Assembly: GCA_030770535.1 (NCBI GenBank) | Contig: JASVEC010000009.1 | Coordinates: 310,001-374,000 of the forward strand | DNA from: Batkoa obscura | Taxonomy: Eukaryota; Entomophthoromycota; Entomophthoromycetes; Entomophthorales; Batkoaceae | DNA length: 64,000 nt | Direction of reading: 5' to 3' | In this document: positions 44,711 through 56,904 of the stretch, in pieces | Layout: every line of letters begins with the position of its first letter | Position numbering within the stretch: the first letter of the stretch is position 1 | The notes under the pieces: generated by a model | What the model saw: the letters and a program-made list of their open reading frames with translations, nothing else | Told to the model about the DNA's origin: nothing | Database searches by the model: none | Translations under genes and position numbers: made by a program

Positions 44711-44806
44711 GAAAGTGTTTTTTATTTTAAGAATTTATTAGTAGAATTTCTGAAATTTTATGTCAGATAAATAAAGAACAATAAACTGAAGCAAATATTC
44801 ATCCCC
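44711..44806 (+). mobile_element. Degenerate copy of the miniature element
   Basis: Weak but end-to-end resemblance: AAAGTGTTTTTTATTTTAAG at the start, a GAATTTATTAGTAGAATTTC block matching the consensus GAATTTTACTAACAATCTTTC, and TATTCATCCCC at the end. Left flank is ATAT, right flank ATTT. It would be an older insertion than the others. Confidence 0.45.
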
Positions 44807-44984
44807 ATTTGTTGGTTAATTAATTCTTAAATAAACCTATCAATTGTGATTTTTCAGTATTAGATACAATCATGTGTTAAAGCTGGTTGAAAAAGTGAAA
44901 TTTCATTACTATTCGGTTCTTTATGTAAAATTGTATAATTGAAATTGTACCAGTTTTTGTTTAAAGTAATATTAAGTGGATATA

Positions 44985-44985
<1 letters not shown>

Positions 44986-45020
<35 letters not shown>
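44986..45020. repeat. ATT microsatellite
   Basis: About 12 ATT triplets in intergenic DNA. Confidence 0.9.
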
Positions 45021-45678
45021 CTTGATTTTTAGTAGTAATAAGTATTAGCTTTTTGAAATAACTACAACATTTAAATTGGTAAGATAAAATGATATTACAC
45101 TCTTTAAAAGCGTAATAAATCGTTTGTCTTTTTTGTTTTTGTTATGCTTTATAGTAATAAATCTTGATATATTTTTTTAAAGAATTAATAACGGCAGTTT
45201 ATTCATCTTACAAAAAAAGGAGATATTACTATTCTTTAAGGTAGTAATAATGCATTGTTTTCGAGATTGGTTACAACTTGTAAATATTGATAATCCTTGT
45301 TGTTGTTTATTGTTGCAGTTTTAATAGAGGAAGCTTGTAAACCTTTAATTTAATTCAATACTTGATTTGAGATCCTATAAAAATTATAACCTATATCGTT
45401 TTGCTATTTTTATTTTCTAGTTAAAGTTTAAAAATACTTTTGATTATTATAATAAAACTAATGCATAATTTGATAATAACTTTTATTATATAAAAAAATA
45501 GTTTAAAAGTAGTAACATTTAAAAATATAAAAAAAGGATATTACTATTCTTTAATATATAACAGAAGATTGTTTATTTATATTATTGTTTGAATTTTAAT
45601 TGAAAAAAATCAGATAAACTTTTTAAATTTCTTATGATATTTAGTTTGATATTACATTTAATATGAGTTAAATAATAT

Positions 45679-45775
45679 AGGCATATATTTTTTTATTTAA
45701 GAATTTTACTAACAATCTTTCTGCTCAAGTAGTGCTTAAAAATGTAAAAAGTAATGAAATCAAAAAAAACATCCC
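45679..45775 (+). mobile_element. Miniature inverted-repeat element, copy 11
   Basis: Starts AGGCATATATTTTTTTA and ends AACATCCC, flanked by ATAT on both sides. Somewhat diverged (AAGTAGTGCTT in place of AAATAGCGCTT). Confidence 0.78.
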
Positions 45776-45944
45776 ATATATATAAGTATAGTTTAAAAGC
45801 AATATTCAATTCAACTTACTCAACATACTATTGAACTCCGAAATATATATAAAATTAAAAAAATCACTTAACAACATGATAACTAATAGCATTCTAATAT
45901 TAATTTGAGTTGTTTAATAATAATAAAACAAAAATTTTCTTTGT

Positions 45945-46335
45945 TTACAAAGTTCCACAACTTTCATCTTCAGCATCTAAAATTTCAATTGAAAGTGGAC
46001 TTAATTGATCTAATATCTGAGCATCTCCTTCTAAATAATCACCAATTATAGACCCTTTACAATTATAATCGGAGTAAAATACAACAATGCCTCTAGAGCC
46101 TACTTTAATATTTTTAAAACTTCCAAAAGTACCAAAACAGCCTGGACCTGGTCCAAGAGTTACTCGTTCTCCATTGACTCGAGTGAGCTCTAAATAAATA
46201 AAATGTTTAAACCAAATTCATTTATTAATGTAATAATGATATTAACTTACCTACTGGAATTGTAGAAGTGATAGTGGGTAAATTAGCAGCTAAAATGGAA
46301 GTTAAAAATAAAGGAAGGAAGGAAATTAATTGCAT
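45945..46335 (-). CDS. Small secreted protein, two exons (family member 2)
   Basis: Exon 1 is 46335-46251 and exon 2 is 46189-45945, joined by a 61-base GT-AG intron in phase 1, giving 109 residues. The signal peptide is MQLISFLPLFLTSILAA. The mature part shares TRVNGERVTLGPGPGCFG and SDYNCKGS with the protein at 29995-30340, and has an extra Cys near the end (DESCGTL). The intron position and phase agree with the other member. An upstream in-frame Met (from 46467) would add a Lys/Leu-rich extension that destroys the signal peptide, so it was not chosen. Function is unknown. Confidence 0.82.
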
Positions 46336-47291
46336 CGTTAATAATAGTGGAAGATTAAGTAAATAATTGTATTTTTTTAAACTAAAAAATAGAAGACTAA
46401 TTTCATTAATGAGTTTATTTATATTGATCATATGTAATCTAGTTAGAATTAATTTTGATTTTTTCAAATTATATTCTGTACTTTGAATAAATTGAAATTA
46501 AATTTCGGTTTCTTACTAATTAAAGTGGTTTATTTTTTGAATTTCGAGACTCATTGATAATTTTAATTAAAGCTTTAAAATTTCAACTTATCAAATAACA
46601 GTATTGTATAACATGCTCTTGTTGAATTATTATTGATATTTAATATAAAAATAGTTTATTATTATTAAACATTAAATAAGTAAGCTTACCTTTAGTTAAT
46701 TAAAAATTAAGTAATAGCAATTTTATCTGGTAACTTTAAGGTCATTAATTTTAATTAGAAAAAAATGGGTTCATATCAATCCAAAATACGCCATTGTTAA
46801 CTAATATGGAATCATTTGTTCTAATTCCCAAGATTTGGTTTATAGAACCTTGGCTATTTCAACTTGACTATAGAAATATCGAGTTTTGGTTTTAATCGAA
46901 AAAGTAAAGTTAGAAGTACTCTTCTATGTCAGTAATGTATTATTGGTCAATTTAATAAGCTTGTAATTTTAAAACTAATTCATTTATTTTCTATTTTAAT
47001 AAAAAATTTTAACATGTTATATTTTGACTTATTATAACTGTATCAAAAAAGAAACAATTGGCTCTAAATAGTTTTCAATAATAACACAAAACAAAAATGA
47101 ACAATATTTAATATAGTCCAATAGAAATTGATAAAATTTTGCAATAAAAAAAAAGCGATTTTATACTCTATAATTTATATATACTCTCTTTATCATATAA
47201 CTAAATAAATAGCAGAATAAACTTTAATGATCAATTAACTAATAAATTCAACAAATAGAGTTTTATATTGATAAGTTAAAAGCTAACTCAA

Positions 47292-47293
47292 AT

Positions 47294-47360
<67 letters not shown>

Positions 47361-47363
47361 TTT
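47292..47363. repeat. TTTA microsatellite, about 18 units
   Basis: Uninterrupted tetranucleotide array of about 72 bases in intergenic DNA. Confidence 0.95.
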
Positions 47364-47900
47364 TATATAATTTTAATATGACATTAATTAGTTACTTGGA
47401 TGCATTTTGTAAAATTATATAAAGAAAACGAATATTAAAGGTATTACTAATTTTGATGATAAGTATATTTAATACAAAGATAGAATATAATAAATTAATC
47501 CATTTTATAATTATACAAAGTATAAAAACAATAGAGTCTCATTCACTAAAATCTATTTTCATTGTTTTTTCTTTATAAAAAAAATCATAAAAGAGATAAG
47601 TTTCAGGCACTTTATTATTGAAAATAAGTCAACGTATAAAAAAACGGGATGTTAAGGCTTATAGATGAGAGGAGAAAAAGAGACAAGTAGAATGGTGAAC
47701 TACAAGAAGATAGAAAAAAGGATTAGTTTGTTCTCTTTTACTTTATAATAAAGTAAGATGAACTTTATAGATTCAAGCTCTATTTTATACAAATGCTACC
47801 CAAGTTATTGAGAGGTTTTTTATTATTTATTTTTTAAAACAAATGATGCTTTTGCACTTTATTGATTACTTTGATTTAGTTAATTTAATCTAAAGCATAT

Positions 47901-47998
47901 AGGACTGTTTTTTTTAGTTTCATCACTTTTTCCATTTTTAAGTGTTGTTTGAGTGGAAGGGTTGTTAGTAAAATTCATAAACAAAAAAATATATTCTC
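47901..47998 (-). mobile_element. Miniature inverted-repeat element, copy 12
   Basis: Diverged copy (AGGACTGTTTTTTTT at one end, TATATTCTC at the other) flanked by ATAT on both sides. Confidence 0.75.
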
Positions 47999-48205
47999 AT
48001 ATTATTTACTTTACCTTACCTTCTTTCAATTTATTAGTTGGTATATCATTAAGATTAAGAATCTCAAAACACTTGTAACTTTGATAGATGAGTAAGTTTA
48101 AAAGCTTTGTTAAAATTAAAAATAACTTATCTAATTTCACTTTTTTATTCATTTAATATTTAGCATCAAATTTTTAAGAAGCTATTAAGTAAAACTGAAC
48201 GAAAA

Positions 48206-48302
48206 AAAGATGTATTTTTGTGTTTAAGAATTTTACTAACAATCTTTCCACTTGAATAGCGCTTAAAAAATGGAAAAAATAATGAAACCAAAAAACACCC
48301 CC
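48206..48302 (+). mobile_element. Miniature inverted-repeat element, copy 13
   Basis: The right end AACACCCCC followed by ATAT and the interior match well, but the outer left end is replaced by an A run (AAAAGATGTATTTTTG), so the left target repeat is not readable. Confidence 0.78.
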
Positions 48303-49133
48303 ATATAAAGTTATTTCGAATTAAGCAAAAAAGTAATTATTGTTATAATACTTGGTGCTTAATTTGTAATTTTTACTAAAAATTAGAATTGGACAAATTT
48401 TAACCAAGCTTTTAAACTAACTTATATAAAGCTGTTAATTATGATAGAGGGAAAAAATAGATTTTAGTTGGAAAATGTCATGTAAATTAAGAATAGCTTT
48501 AGGTAATTTGGAAATAGAATTATTGAGCTTATAAAATTTAAGTATAATATTTTTTTTTTGAATTTAATTTTATTAAATATTCTTGTGTTTTAATTAACTT
48601 GTTTTTTTATGGTTAAAAAAATTCAAATTAGATTTCAATAACATTATGGTTGATGTGATAATAATATATTATTTTTTGAATTATTTTAGTTTAAGTTTAT
48701 AATTAAATTCTAATATAAAATAACAATTATTATTATTATTATTATTGAAATATTATTATGTTTTTATTAATATGATAATGATTTTATTTAATAATGTAAT
48801 AAAGTATTAATGTTAAATTGAATTAAAATCGAAAAAAATTCAATTTTCTAAATAAAGTAATAAAAAACCACATAAAACAGGTAATATTATTCTTAATATC
48901 ACACTTAAAATTTAATAAATTTAATAATTGTAATTAATTGAGTTCTGTGATATTAATATATTTTAAAAATAAAAATAAAAGATCGATAAAAAAAATTATA
49001 TTAGTTGATTAGTTTTTAATTAATCAATCTTTGAATTTCTTTTTCACTCTTTTGATTTCTTTTATCATTTATTTACTTCAATATAAATTCAATTTGATAT
49101 TATTATAATCAATTATAATCAATTATTATTATT

Positions 49134-50660
49134 ATGAACAATATTATAATATTAAAATCAATTATATTATTATTAACTAACATTAATTTAATAATGAGTA
49201 CATCATTAATTCAAAATATTAATAATAATAATAATAATAAAAATACATTATTTTCATTTAATAATAATTTATATTTAATTTATTCCTATTTTCCTACAAA
49301 TACATCAACAATAGAATATTATAAATTAGTTAAAATGGATTTAAATGAATTAACAATTAAAGAGCAATTAGATCTGAAATTAAAGATAGAAGTTAAAGAT
49401 AATACAATAAATGGATTATTTATACCTTATGAAGATTATTTTTGTTATTTAAATCAACAACAACAACAATGTTTCACAATTGAAGGTCAATTATTAGAAT
49501 TTAATATTAATATTGACTTATTTAATTTAATACCAATAAAACAAATATCAATTCCAACTTTACGTAGTGGAATAATTATCTTTCAACAAATACAAAAGCA
49601 AGAAGTTTTATTTTATAGTTTTAAATTAGAAAGAAAAAATCAACAAATTCAAATGGAATTCAAATTGATTAATAATGAATTATTGAAAAATATTCAAAGA
49701 AAAGAAATAGTTGGTAGTTCATTCTTAAAAGTTAATAATGAAATTTGGTTATTTTCTGGAGTAATAGATGAAAATGAAAATGAAAAAGATATTAAATTTA
49801 ATTCTAAAATTTGGTGTATTAATTTCAATAATTATCAAGTTAAAATGATTAATAATATTAAATTACCATCGTTAGCATATGAGACCAGTTTTGGTAAGTT
49901 ATTATTATTTATTTGAAATATTTTATTAATTTTATTTTATTTTATTTTATTAGTTTATAAAGATATTATTTATTTATTTGGTGGAATAACGATAGACAAT
50001 TCAAAAATAATAGAAAATCAATTAAGTTATAAATGGAATATTACATCAGAAACAATAATAACAATTGATAAATTTACTAGTAATTCTATAATTAATAGTA
50101 ATTATTATGTTAATAATCAACAATTAATAATATTTAATAATATCAATTCTAAAAATATTAATATTTTAAAATATCAATTAAATAATGATGTTTTAAATAT
50201 TCAATTAAATAAAAAATTAAATTTGGATTTCAATACAAATCAATTACAAATTCAATCAAATAATAAAATAGAAGAATCATCTAATAATAATAATAAAGGT
50301 ATGAGTTATACCCATTGGTTAATTATATTAATAATATCAATAATAATAAGTTTAATAATTCTATGTATATTTATTTATTTTATTTATAAATGGAATCAAC
50401 GACGATTAAGTTATTTTATTATTAATACTAATAATTTATCAAATGATATGAATAAAAATTATACAACAAATAATAATAATAATAATAATAATAAAAACAA
50501 TTTAATTAATAAAGATATATTTAAATTAACAAGTAAAGATGAAGAATATAATAATAATAATACCAATAATATTTATATTAAAATTAATGATATTCAACAA
50601 CCAAAAGAAAGTTATATTAGAAAAAATCGATGTATTAATTCTGAATTATCTATTCATTAA
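49134..50660 (+). CDS. Kelch-repeat single-TM membrane protein 2, two exons
   Basis: Exon 1 is 49134-49893 and exon 2 is 49954-50660, giving 488 residues. The signal peptide is MNNIIILKSIILLLTNINLIMS. The ectodomain is a diverged kelch propeller, with EIWLFSGVIDENE and IIYLFGGITIDN as the clearest blades. The intron falls at the same place as in kelch gene 1 (after the Ser-Phe ending a blade) and in the same phase. The membrane span is THWLIILIISIIISLIILCI, followed by a basic segment KWNQRR and a short Asn-rich tail. Codon use is extremely AT-rich. It is convergent with kelch gene 3, 30 bases apart. Confidence 0.8.
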
Positions 50661-50690
50661 TATTAATATTAGTATGTTTTTTTGTTTTTT

Positions 50691-50747
50691 TTATCCAATT
50701 TTATTTAATTGATAACTTGGTTCTAATCTTTTACTTGAATTAAATTC

Positions 50748-50807
<60 letters not shown>

Positions 50808-51964
50808 TCCTGAGTTATTGTTTTCATCCCATAATAAACTTTGTCTTGATGTTTTTACACGATTTAATTTCTTTGGTCTTAATTGAAATTGTGGTCGTCT
50901 ATAATTTACTTTTTTCTTATAAATAAAATAAATAAAACTAATTAATAATAATAAACCAATTGATAAACCTAAACCTAAACCTAACTTTAAACTAAGATCA
51001 TTATCTGTAATAATATTACTATTAATAACTTGTTTTTTATTAAAAGTTAAAAATCCATTATTATTATTATTATTAATATTTAAATTGGCTTCAGATTGAA
51101 ATATTAATTGATTATCAGATTGTAATTGATAATAATTTAAATTATTATATTTAATAAATTGTTGATTATATCCACCAATAAGATAATAACTATTATTCAA
51201 TTGAAATTGATATGATGCTATACTATTCAATTGAATTAAATTATTATTATTATTATTAACTTTGTTAATTTCTTTTTGATTATTAATTAAATAATTTTCT
51301 TGATTTAATTCCATTTCTTTATTTTTAATACCACCAATTAATATAATTTCTTTTTGTTGATTAACTAACATAATTACTTAATTTAAAATAAAATAAAATA
51401 AAACAAAATAAAATACTTACTAATTAAATTAGGATAAACAATACCATCCCATTCATTCAATTTTATAACTTCAATATCCTCTTTTTTATTTACTTCCTTT
51501 ATTATTATCATCTTTTGATTCATATTAAATTGTTCATCCCATCCACCAATTAAATAAAATATATTATCAATCACTTGAATTTTAAATCCCATTAATTCAT
51601 TTACATTCATATCTTGTATTTTTAATGAATTAAATTTAATCTTTAACTTTCCATTTTCTTCTGATACAATAAACTTTTTCATTTTAAATGGTTTTTCATT
51701 AACTATTATACCAACTTGACTTTTCATATCATACCATAAATTATCTCCCACAATTTCATCTAACTTGATTTCTTGTTCATTACATTGAATGATTAATTTT
51801 TGATTAAATATAATACATAATATATTTTCATTAAAAGAAAATGCGATATCACCATCAATTTGATTAATATCTAATTGTTTTTTTATAGTATTAAAACTTA
51901 ATAAATATGTTTTATTATCAATATTTAATTTATTTTTATAACCATAATCATTAAGAAGTTGCAT
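50691..51964 (-). CDS. Kelch-repeat single-TM membrane protein 3, two exons
   Basis: Exon 1 is 51964-51421. Exon 2 begins at 51376 or 51364, both in frame, and runs to 50691, giving about 406-410 residues. Kelch-like blades include IFYLIGGWDEQF, EIILIGGIKN and SYYLIGGYNQQF. The membrane span is GLGLGLSIGLLLLISFIYFI with stop-transfer KKKVNYRR. A tail with KTSRQSLLWD is followed by a long Asn run. Unlike kelch genes 1 and 2 the predicted start (MQLLNDYGY) has no signal peptide and the propeller is short, so either a 5' exon was missed or the gene is N-terminally truncated. It is otherwise open and probably expressed. Confidence 0.7.
50751..50808. repeat. ATT microsatellite encoding poly-Asn
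   Basis: About 19 triplets near the 3' end of kelch gene 3 encode an Asn run. Confidence 0.92.
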
Positions 51965-54307
51965 ATTGATTTATATTCTATTGTGTTATTAAATTATTAT
52001 TGAGTTATTATTAAATTATTATTGAATTGTAGTTATATTGAGTTAAATATACAAAAATGATACAAATTAAGTTAATATTAAATTAAAAGAAAAAGATTTG
52101 AGTTACGCTTTTAATAGGAATTATTTTGAACTACTTTAGATTTGAGATTAAAATTAGTTTGTTGTTTATTCGTTAAAATTTAAGGTTTAACCAATGAAAT
52201 CTATAAAATTGACCCCTTCCCTTATTTTTTGATGAGGGTTATTCTATTAATTTTTTTAGTTTAATAGTTCACTCAATAAATGTTTATTTTTTGCAATTTT
52301 CTATCAGATAAAAAATGAACAAAATTCATCTATTAAAATCCATAATAATTAATACTAATAATATATTTTATTTATTTTTAGCCAAGAAAATTAATTAATT
52401 AATCTTTTTTTTGAAATAATTACTTGAATCAAGAATTAAATAGTTTATTGGTTGCAACAGTATTGATTTTTTGACCTTAAAAATTTCACTTATATCTGAA
52501 GTGAAAATTATTAAATGCTGCAATTTTTTACCTTTACCATTAATTATTATAAATAATAAACTAAAAAATTAATAAAAATTAAAGATTATTAAAAGACAGT
52601 TCAAGTAATTCATTTTTCTCGAAGATTGATTGGTCATTTACTAAAAAATATTAGCAGCAAAATTTTTTCAGAACTAATCTACCAATTAAAAGCTTTAAAC
52701 CATATGTCACCAATCAACATTGAGAAATCTATTTTTTACTAAAAAACCATGGTAGGGGGGTCTAAAGAATATTAATATTAGTATAAATAAAAAAATTGAG
52801 TTTGTAATTCAAATTATCTTTTTAAATTTCAATATGTAAGTTAACTTATTTCTTTTTGTTTCTATTAAAATGATATGATGATAAAAATCTCAGACCTGTA
52901 CTGAAATTTCTTGTGGATAAACATTTTACCTTCAACTCTCATTTTAGCTGAAAAATTAATTTTTTAAATGGACATTCTTTAATAGAATCTATAACTAATC
53001 GATTCCTTTTTTAGATTTTCCTTACAGTTTGTAATGATTAAATTTAATAAATGTAATGTTGAACATATACATATCTATATCTATTTCATAAACTAGTTTT
53101 ATTTATCGTACTCATTTTGGTATTTATATTACTTTATTAAATAAACTTGATTAATAATTTCATTTATATAATTTTTATATTCAAGGTTTTATTTTATGAA
53201 GTGTAATTATAATTCATAATTAATGTGGTAAGTCTAAATATATAGAGCTGTATTGAATAGTGATAATATAGTGATCTACTATCAATAGAAGACTCTTCAA
53301 AATACTTGATTGTTTTGATAAGTTTATTTTAACTACTATTAATGAAGATATGAAATAAATAGCCAGAACTAAATGTAGTGTTTAATAAAGTAAGTGTTAT
53401 CTCTTGTAAGTAATTTTTGAAGTTATACTCTTAATCTTACAAGGCTCATGTCAAATCCTGATATTATAACTCCTTATTGTTGCTTATTAAGTAATAAATA
53501 CTACCTCAATTTTCATTTTGATGATTTTACAAAAAATTGATATGATATTTAAATAACAACAAAATCAATTGAATGTTTAATAACTCAAGATTCAAAGTTT
53601 AAGAGGAATATTTTGCTTTTAAATCAACTTATTTGATTTGTAATGTTTGATCCATCTATTTGTTGGTTTCTTATTACTTATAATATAATCTAGATTTGAA
53701 ATGGTTCTAAGTTTAAAGAATTTGTATTTATTTGTATATTTTTTTAAATATTTTATTTAATATATTATAGAAACAAGATATATAATCTAGAGAATAAATT
53801 AAAATTCGAACCTTTTTCAATTTCATATACTGTGCTTTTTTTATTCAATATAAAATTAATAAAAAGTAAGTAACATCATGAGATTCATGAATTTTTGAAA
53901 AAAGAACTCAAATGAATTTAATATCTAATTAAAATCTCCCATCCCTAATTATTATATATACTATTTAATAAAAGTATAAAAAAAGTACTAAAAAATATTA
54001 AAAAAGAAAATTCAGAATTAATACCAATAAATGGAACTGTAATTTGATAAAATGATATTATTCAACATCAAAAAAGAATATAAACAGATAATATACATAT
54101 TAAAAAAACACCATAATAATTTAAATAAAATTGTAATCTTTTTGTTCCATATACTTTATACTTTAAAATCTTAATTAATCTGATGAATTTGGCTATCAAA
54201 AACTGAAATGAAATAGTTGTAATAGTATATCTAAGTCATATGGAGAATTGAGTGGCTTATAATAGAAATAACTTATTTTGATAACATCGAAGATTCCAAA
54301 TAAATAT

Positions 54308-54406
54308 GGGGGTGTTTTTTTTGGCTTCATTACTTTTTCCATTTTTTAAGCGCTATTTGAGTGGAAAGATTGTTAGTAAAATTCTTAAACATAAAAATAC
54401 ATCCCC
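54308..54406 (-). mobile_element. Miniature inverted-repeat element, copy 14
   Basis: Near-consensus copy with ATAT on the left and ATAA on the right, a one-base mismatch. It lies 71 bases from copy 15 in the same orientation. Confidence 0.82.
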
Positions 54407-54477
54407 ATAAACTTATCACAAGTGTTATTTATTACTCAAGTGTGAATTATAAGCAAACGGAATTTTATTTACAATGT

Positions 54478-54577
54478 GGAGGTGTTTTTTTTTGATTTCA
54501 TCACTTTTTCCATTTTCTAAGCGCTATTTAAGTGGAAAGATTGTTAGTAAAATTCTTAAACATAAAAATACATCCCC
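54478..54577 (-). mobile_element. Miniature inverted-repeat element, copy 15
   Basis: Near-consensus copy with ATGT on the left and ATAT on the right, not a perfect repeat. It lies 71 bases after copy 14, with which it shares most of its interior (about 90 percent by eye). Confidence 0.82.
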
Positions 54578-55439
54578 ATATATTAAAAATGAAATTTATA
54601 TCAACATTGAGTGTATGAAAGTCAAAATGAGATACTTTACATAACAAGATACGCATTGATTCCGTAGTATAAAGTTATTGAGTATATAATTAATAAAATT
54701 TATTTATAAAAGTAATTCGGTTTTTTTTAATAAAAAAAGTCAAAAAAAAGGGATAATAATATTATGTATTGTAAGTGAGTTTAGGTGAATAAATGAAATC
54801 TAAAAATAGCAAAGTAATAAATGATTTCGAAGAAAATGAGTTATTTACTTTATAGAATAAAAAAATCATAACTTTTATTAAAGTTCTTGTAAATAAAGTG
54901 GGATGGTTGATTTATCCTTTTACTTAGTGATCCCAATTTGTAACCTTATAATTTATTCTATTTTATGGTGGTTTTGCACAAAAATTAAAATTAATGTTTT
55001 AAATAGCTGTTAATATAACATTCTAAGTAATAGATGTATCTATTAATAGTTAATAGTCAACTTCAATTAATTTCAAGATTTAACAGATTATCTGGGTAAA
55101 ATCCAAATTTCAATAAAGGTCGAAAACTGGCTTTAATAAACTCCAATTCAATAGAATAAGAACTTTTTGAATAGTGGCGCTTTATTGGTATTCTATAATA
55201 AAATTAATATAATACTTTTATTTTTAAGTATTTTTATTTTAAAGTATTTCTATGTTAATAGTATAAAAAACTTTGAATTCTTATAATAAAGTGAACTATT
55301 ACCACTATTTAATATCAATGTTACAAATTAATTTCAATTTTTATTTTCTAACTGAAAACATATCTCCTTTTTTGTTATTATTGTTGGTATCAATTCATCC
55401 TTGAAAATCAATATTGTTATATTTTAAAAAAGAGCATAT

Positions 55440-55537
55440 GGGGATGTATTTTTTTGTTTAAGAATTTTATTACAATCTTTTGGCTCAATTAGTACTTAAA
55501 AAATGTAAAAAGTAATGAAACCAAAAAAAACATCCCC
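55440..55537 (+). mobile_element. Miniature inverted-repeat element, copy 16
   Basis: Starts GGGGATGTATTTTTTTG and ends AAACATCCCC, flanked by ATAT on both sides. The flanks extend as GCATAT and ATATGC, making the ends look palindromic. Confidence 0.83.
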
Positions 55538-56904
55538 ATATGCTGCTTAGAATGACTATCTTACTGCTATATTAGATAGATGAAGTAAAGCGATTACTAT
55601 TAACTAAATTAAAATATGAATGGAAGCATTTAGATTAAAATATACTATAAATAAGTAATATTTTTAATAAACGGATGTTTAATGAATAATTGATTCCGCA
55701 ATATGATTTGATTTGATTTGGGTATTTTCATAGATCCAAGATATCTAAATTTAAATTTATTTATTTTTAACTTTAAGATTCCAAAAATTTTCGGTTTCAA
55801 GCTTGGCATTTTTAATAATTTCTTACTATGTTCTTGTTTATTAAGGGAGTTAATATATATTTTTATAATCTTTACTATGTATTTTATCCATTAATAAGTT
55901 TTGACTCAATATAATATTTCCGATTTAATACGCTTAGTTCAAAGCTTATCAGCTTGTAAATAAGTGGAGTAATCAAGTAACCTAAGCATTCAAATTCCAA
56001 TAATGTTACTTATTCGTTTTTACTACCCAATTGGAACTATGAACATTAACCCCTTATTTTTTTACTTGGGATTTGTCTATTGGCCTAATTTTAGAAAATG
56101 AGATTTTAATAAGAATTATTTTATTTTAAAATATTTAATTTGGGTTTCAATATAGGAAACAAGTAATTGCTTAATCTCCACTGATATCCGCTATTACCAT
56201 TTAATAAACTATAATAAAAAAATAAAAATTAAGTTGCTAATTTCAATAGTAGTTTGTGTTAGGATACTTATGTTGTTACTCAATAGAGCCTCTCACTATT
56301 CTTTATAATATTAATTAATTAAAGATAATAAAGTTAAGTTTTAACCAGTATTCAAAATCATGTGGCTAAGAACCAATTCGGTACACTTTCTTAATATGTA
56401 TAAAACCTTAGAACATTTAATTCACATATTAAATAGTTTTGAATTGTTGCTATGAAACGTTGTATGTATTAAGATATTTTTATATATTATACTAAAATAA
56501 TATTGTATAACATAGTACACTATATTATAATAAATATTAAAAAAACAACAGGATATACCTTTAACGTATACGTACTTTGGATGGTTGTTGTAAGTTAAAA
56601 TTAAGAAGTTCTTTTAGCAAATATGTAAAGGTTCTGTACGATTAATTTTTCAGATAGTAAAAAAAGAATGATTTTACTTTAATTAATTGGGAAATTAGAA
56701 ATTAGAGTTAGTGCAATGATAAAACTAATTGGAACAATTTCTATATTAATATCTTAATTTCAAGTTCAATGTTCCTTTTAATTCAATATAACATTAATCC
56801 TTCAATTCACCACAATTTTCAAAAAGTATTTAAATGAACTAAATTCATATTTTTTTAATATCTTAATTTTATATTAATACTTTAATACTTAATTCTAATA
56901 AAAA

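Larger units (their letters stand above)
44404..45944. other. Intergenic region with repeats
   Basis: Holds a degenerate miniature element (44711-44806), an ATT microsatellite (44986-45020) and miniature element copy 11. No gene was seen. Confidence 0.5.
46336..49133. other. Intergenic region with two miniature elements and a tetranucleotide array
   Basis: Contains a TTTA array (47292-47363) and miniature elements 12 and 13 in opposite orientation about 200 bases apart. The last kilobase is extremely AT-rich promoter sequence of kelch gene 2. No gene was seen. Confidence 0.5.
51965..56904. other. Five-kilobase gene-free stretch
   Basis: No coding sequence was recognised on either strand. 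Three miniature elements are present (copies 14, 15 and 16). The last part is the promoter of the repeat protein gene. This is the longest gene-free block of the window. Confidence 0.5.

Noticed and set aside
46336-46467. Upstream extension of small secreted protein 2
   Set aside because: It would bury the clear signal peptide; the other family member starts directly at its signal peptide.
54000-54110. Weak resemblance to the 3' end of kelch gene 2
   Set aside because: Similarity is limited to AT-rich Asn/Lys/Ile codons and cannot be told from composition.
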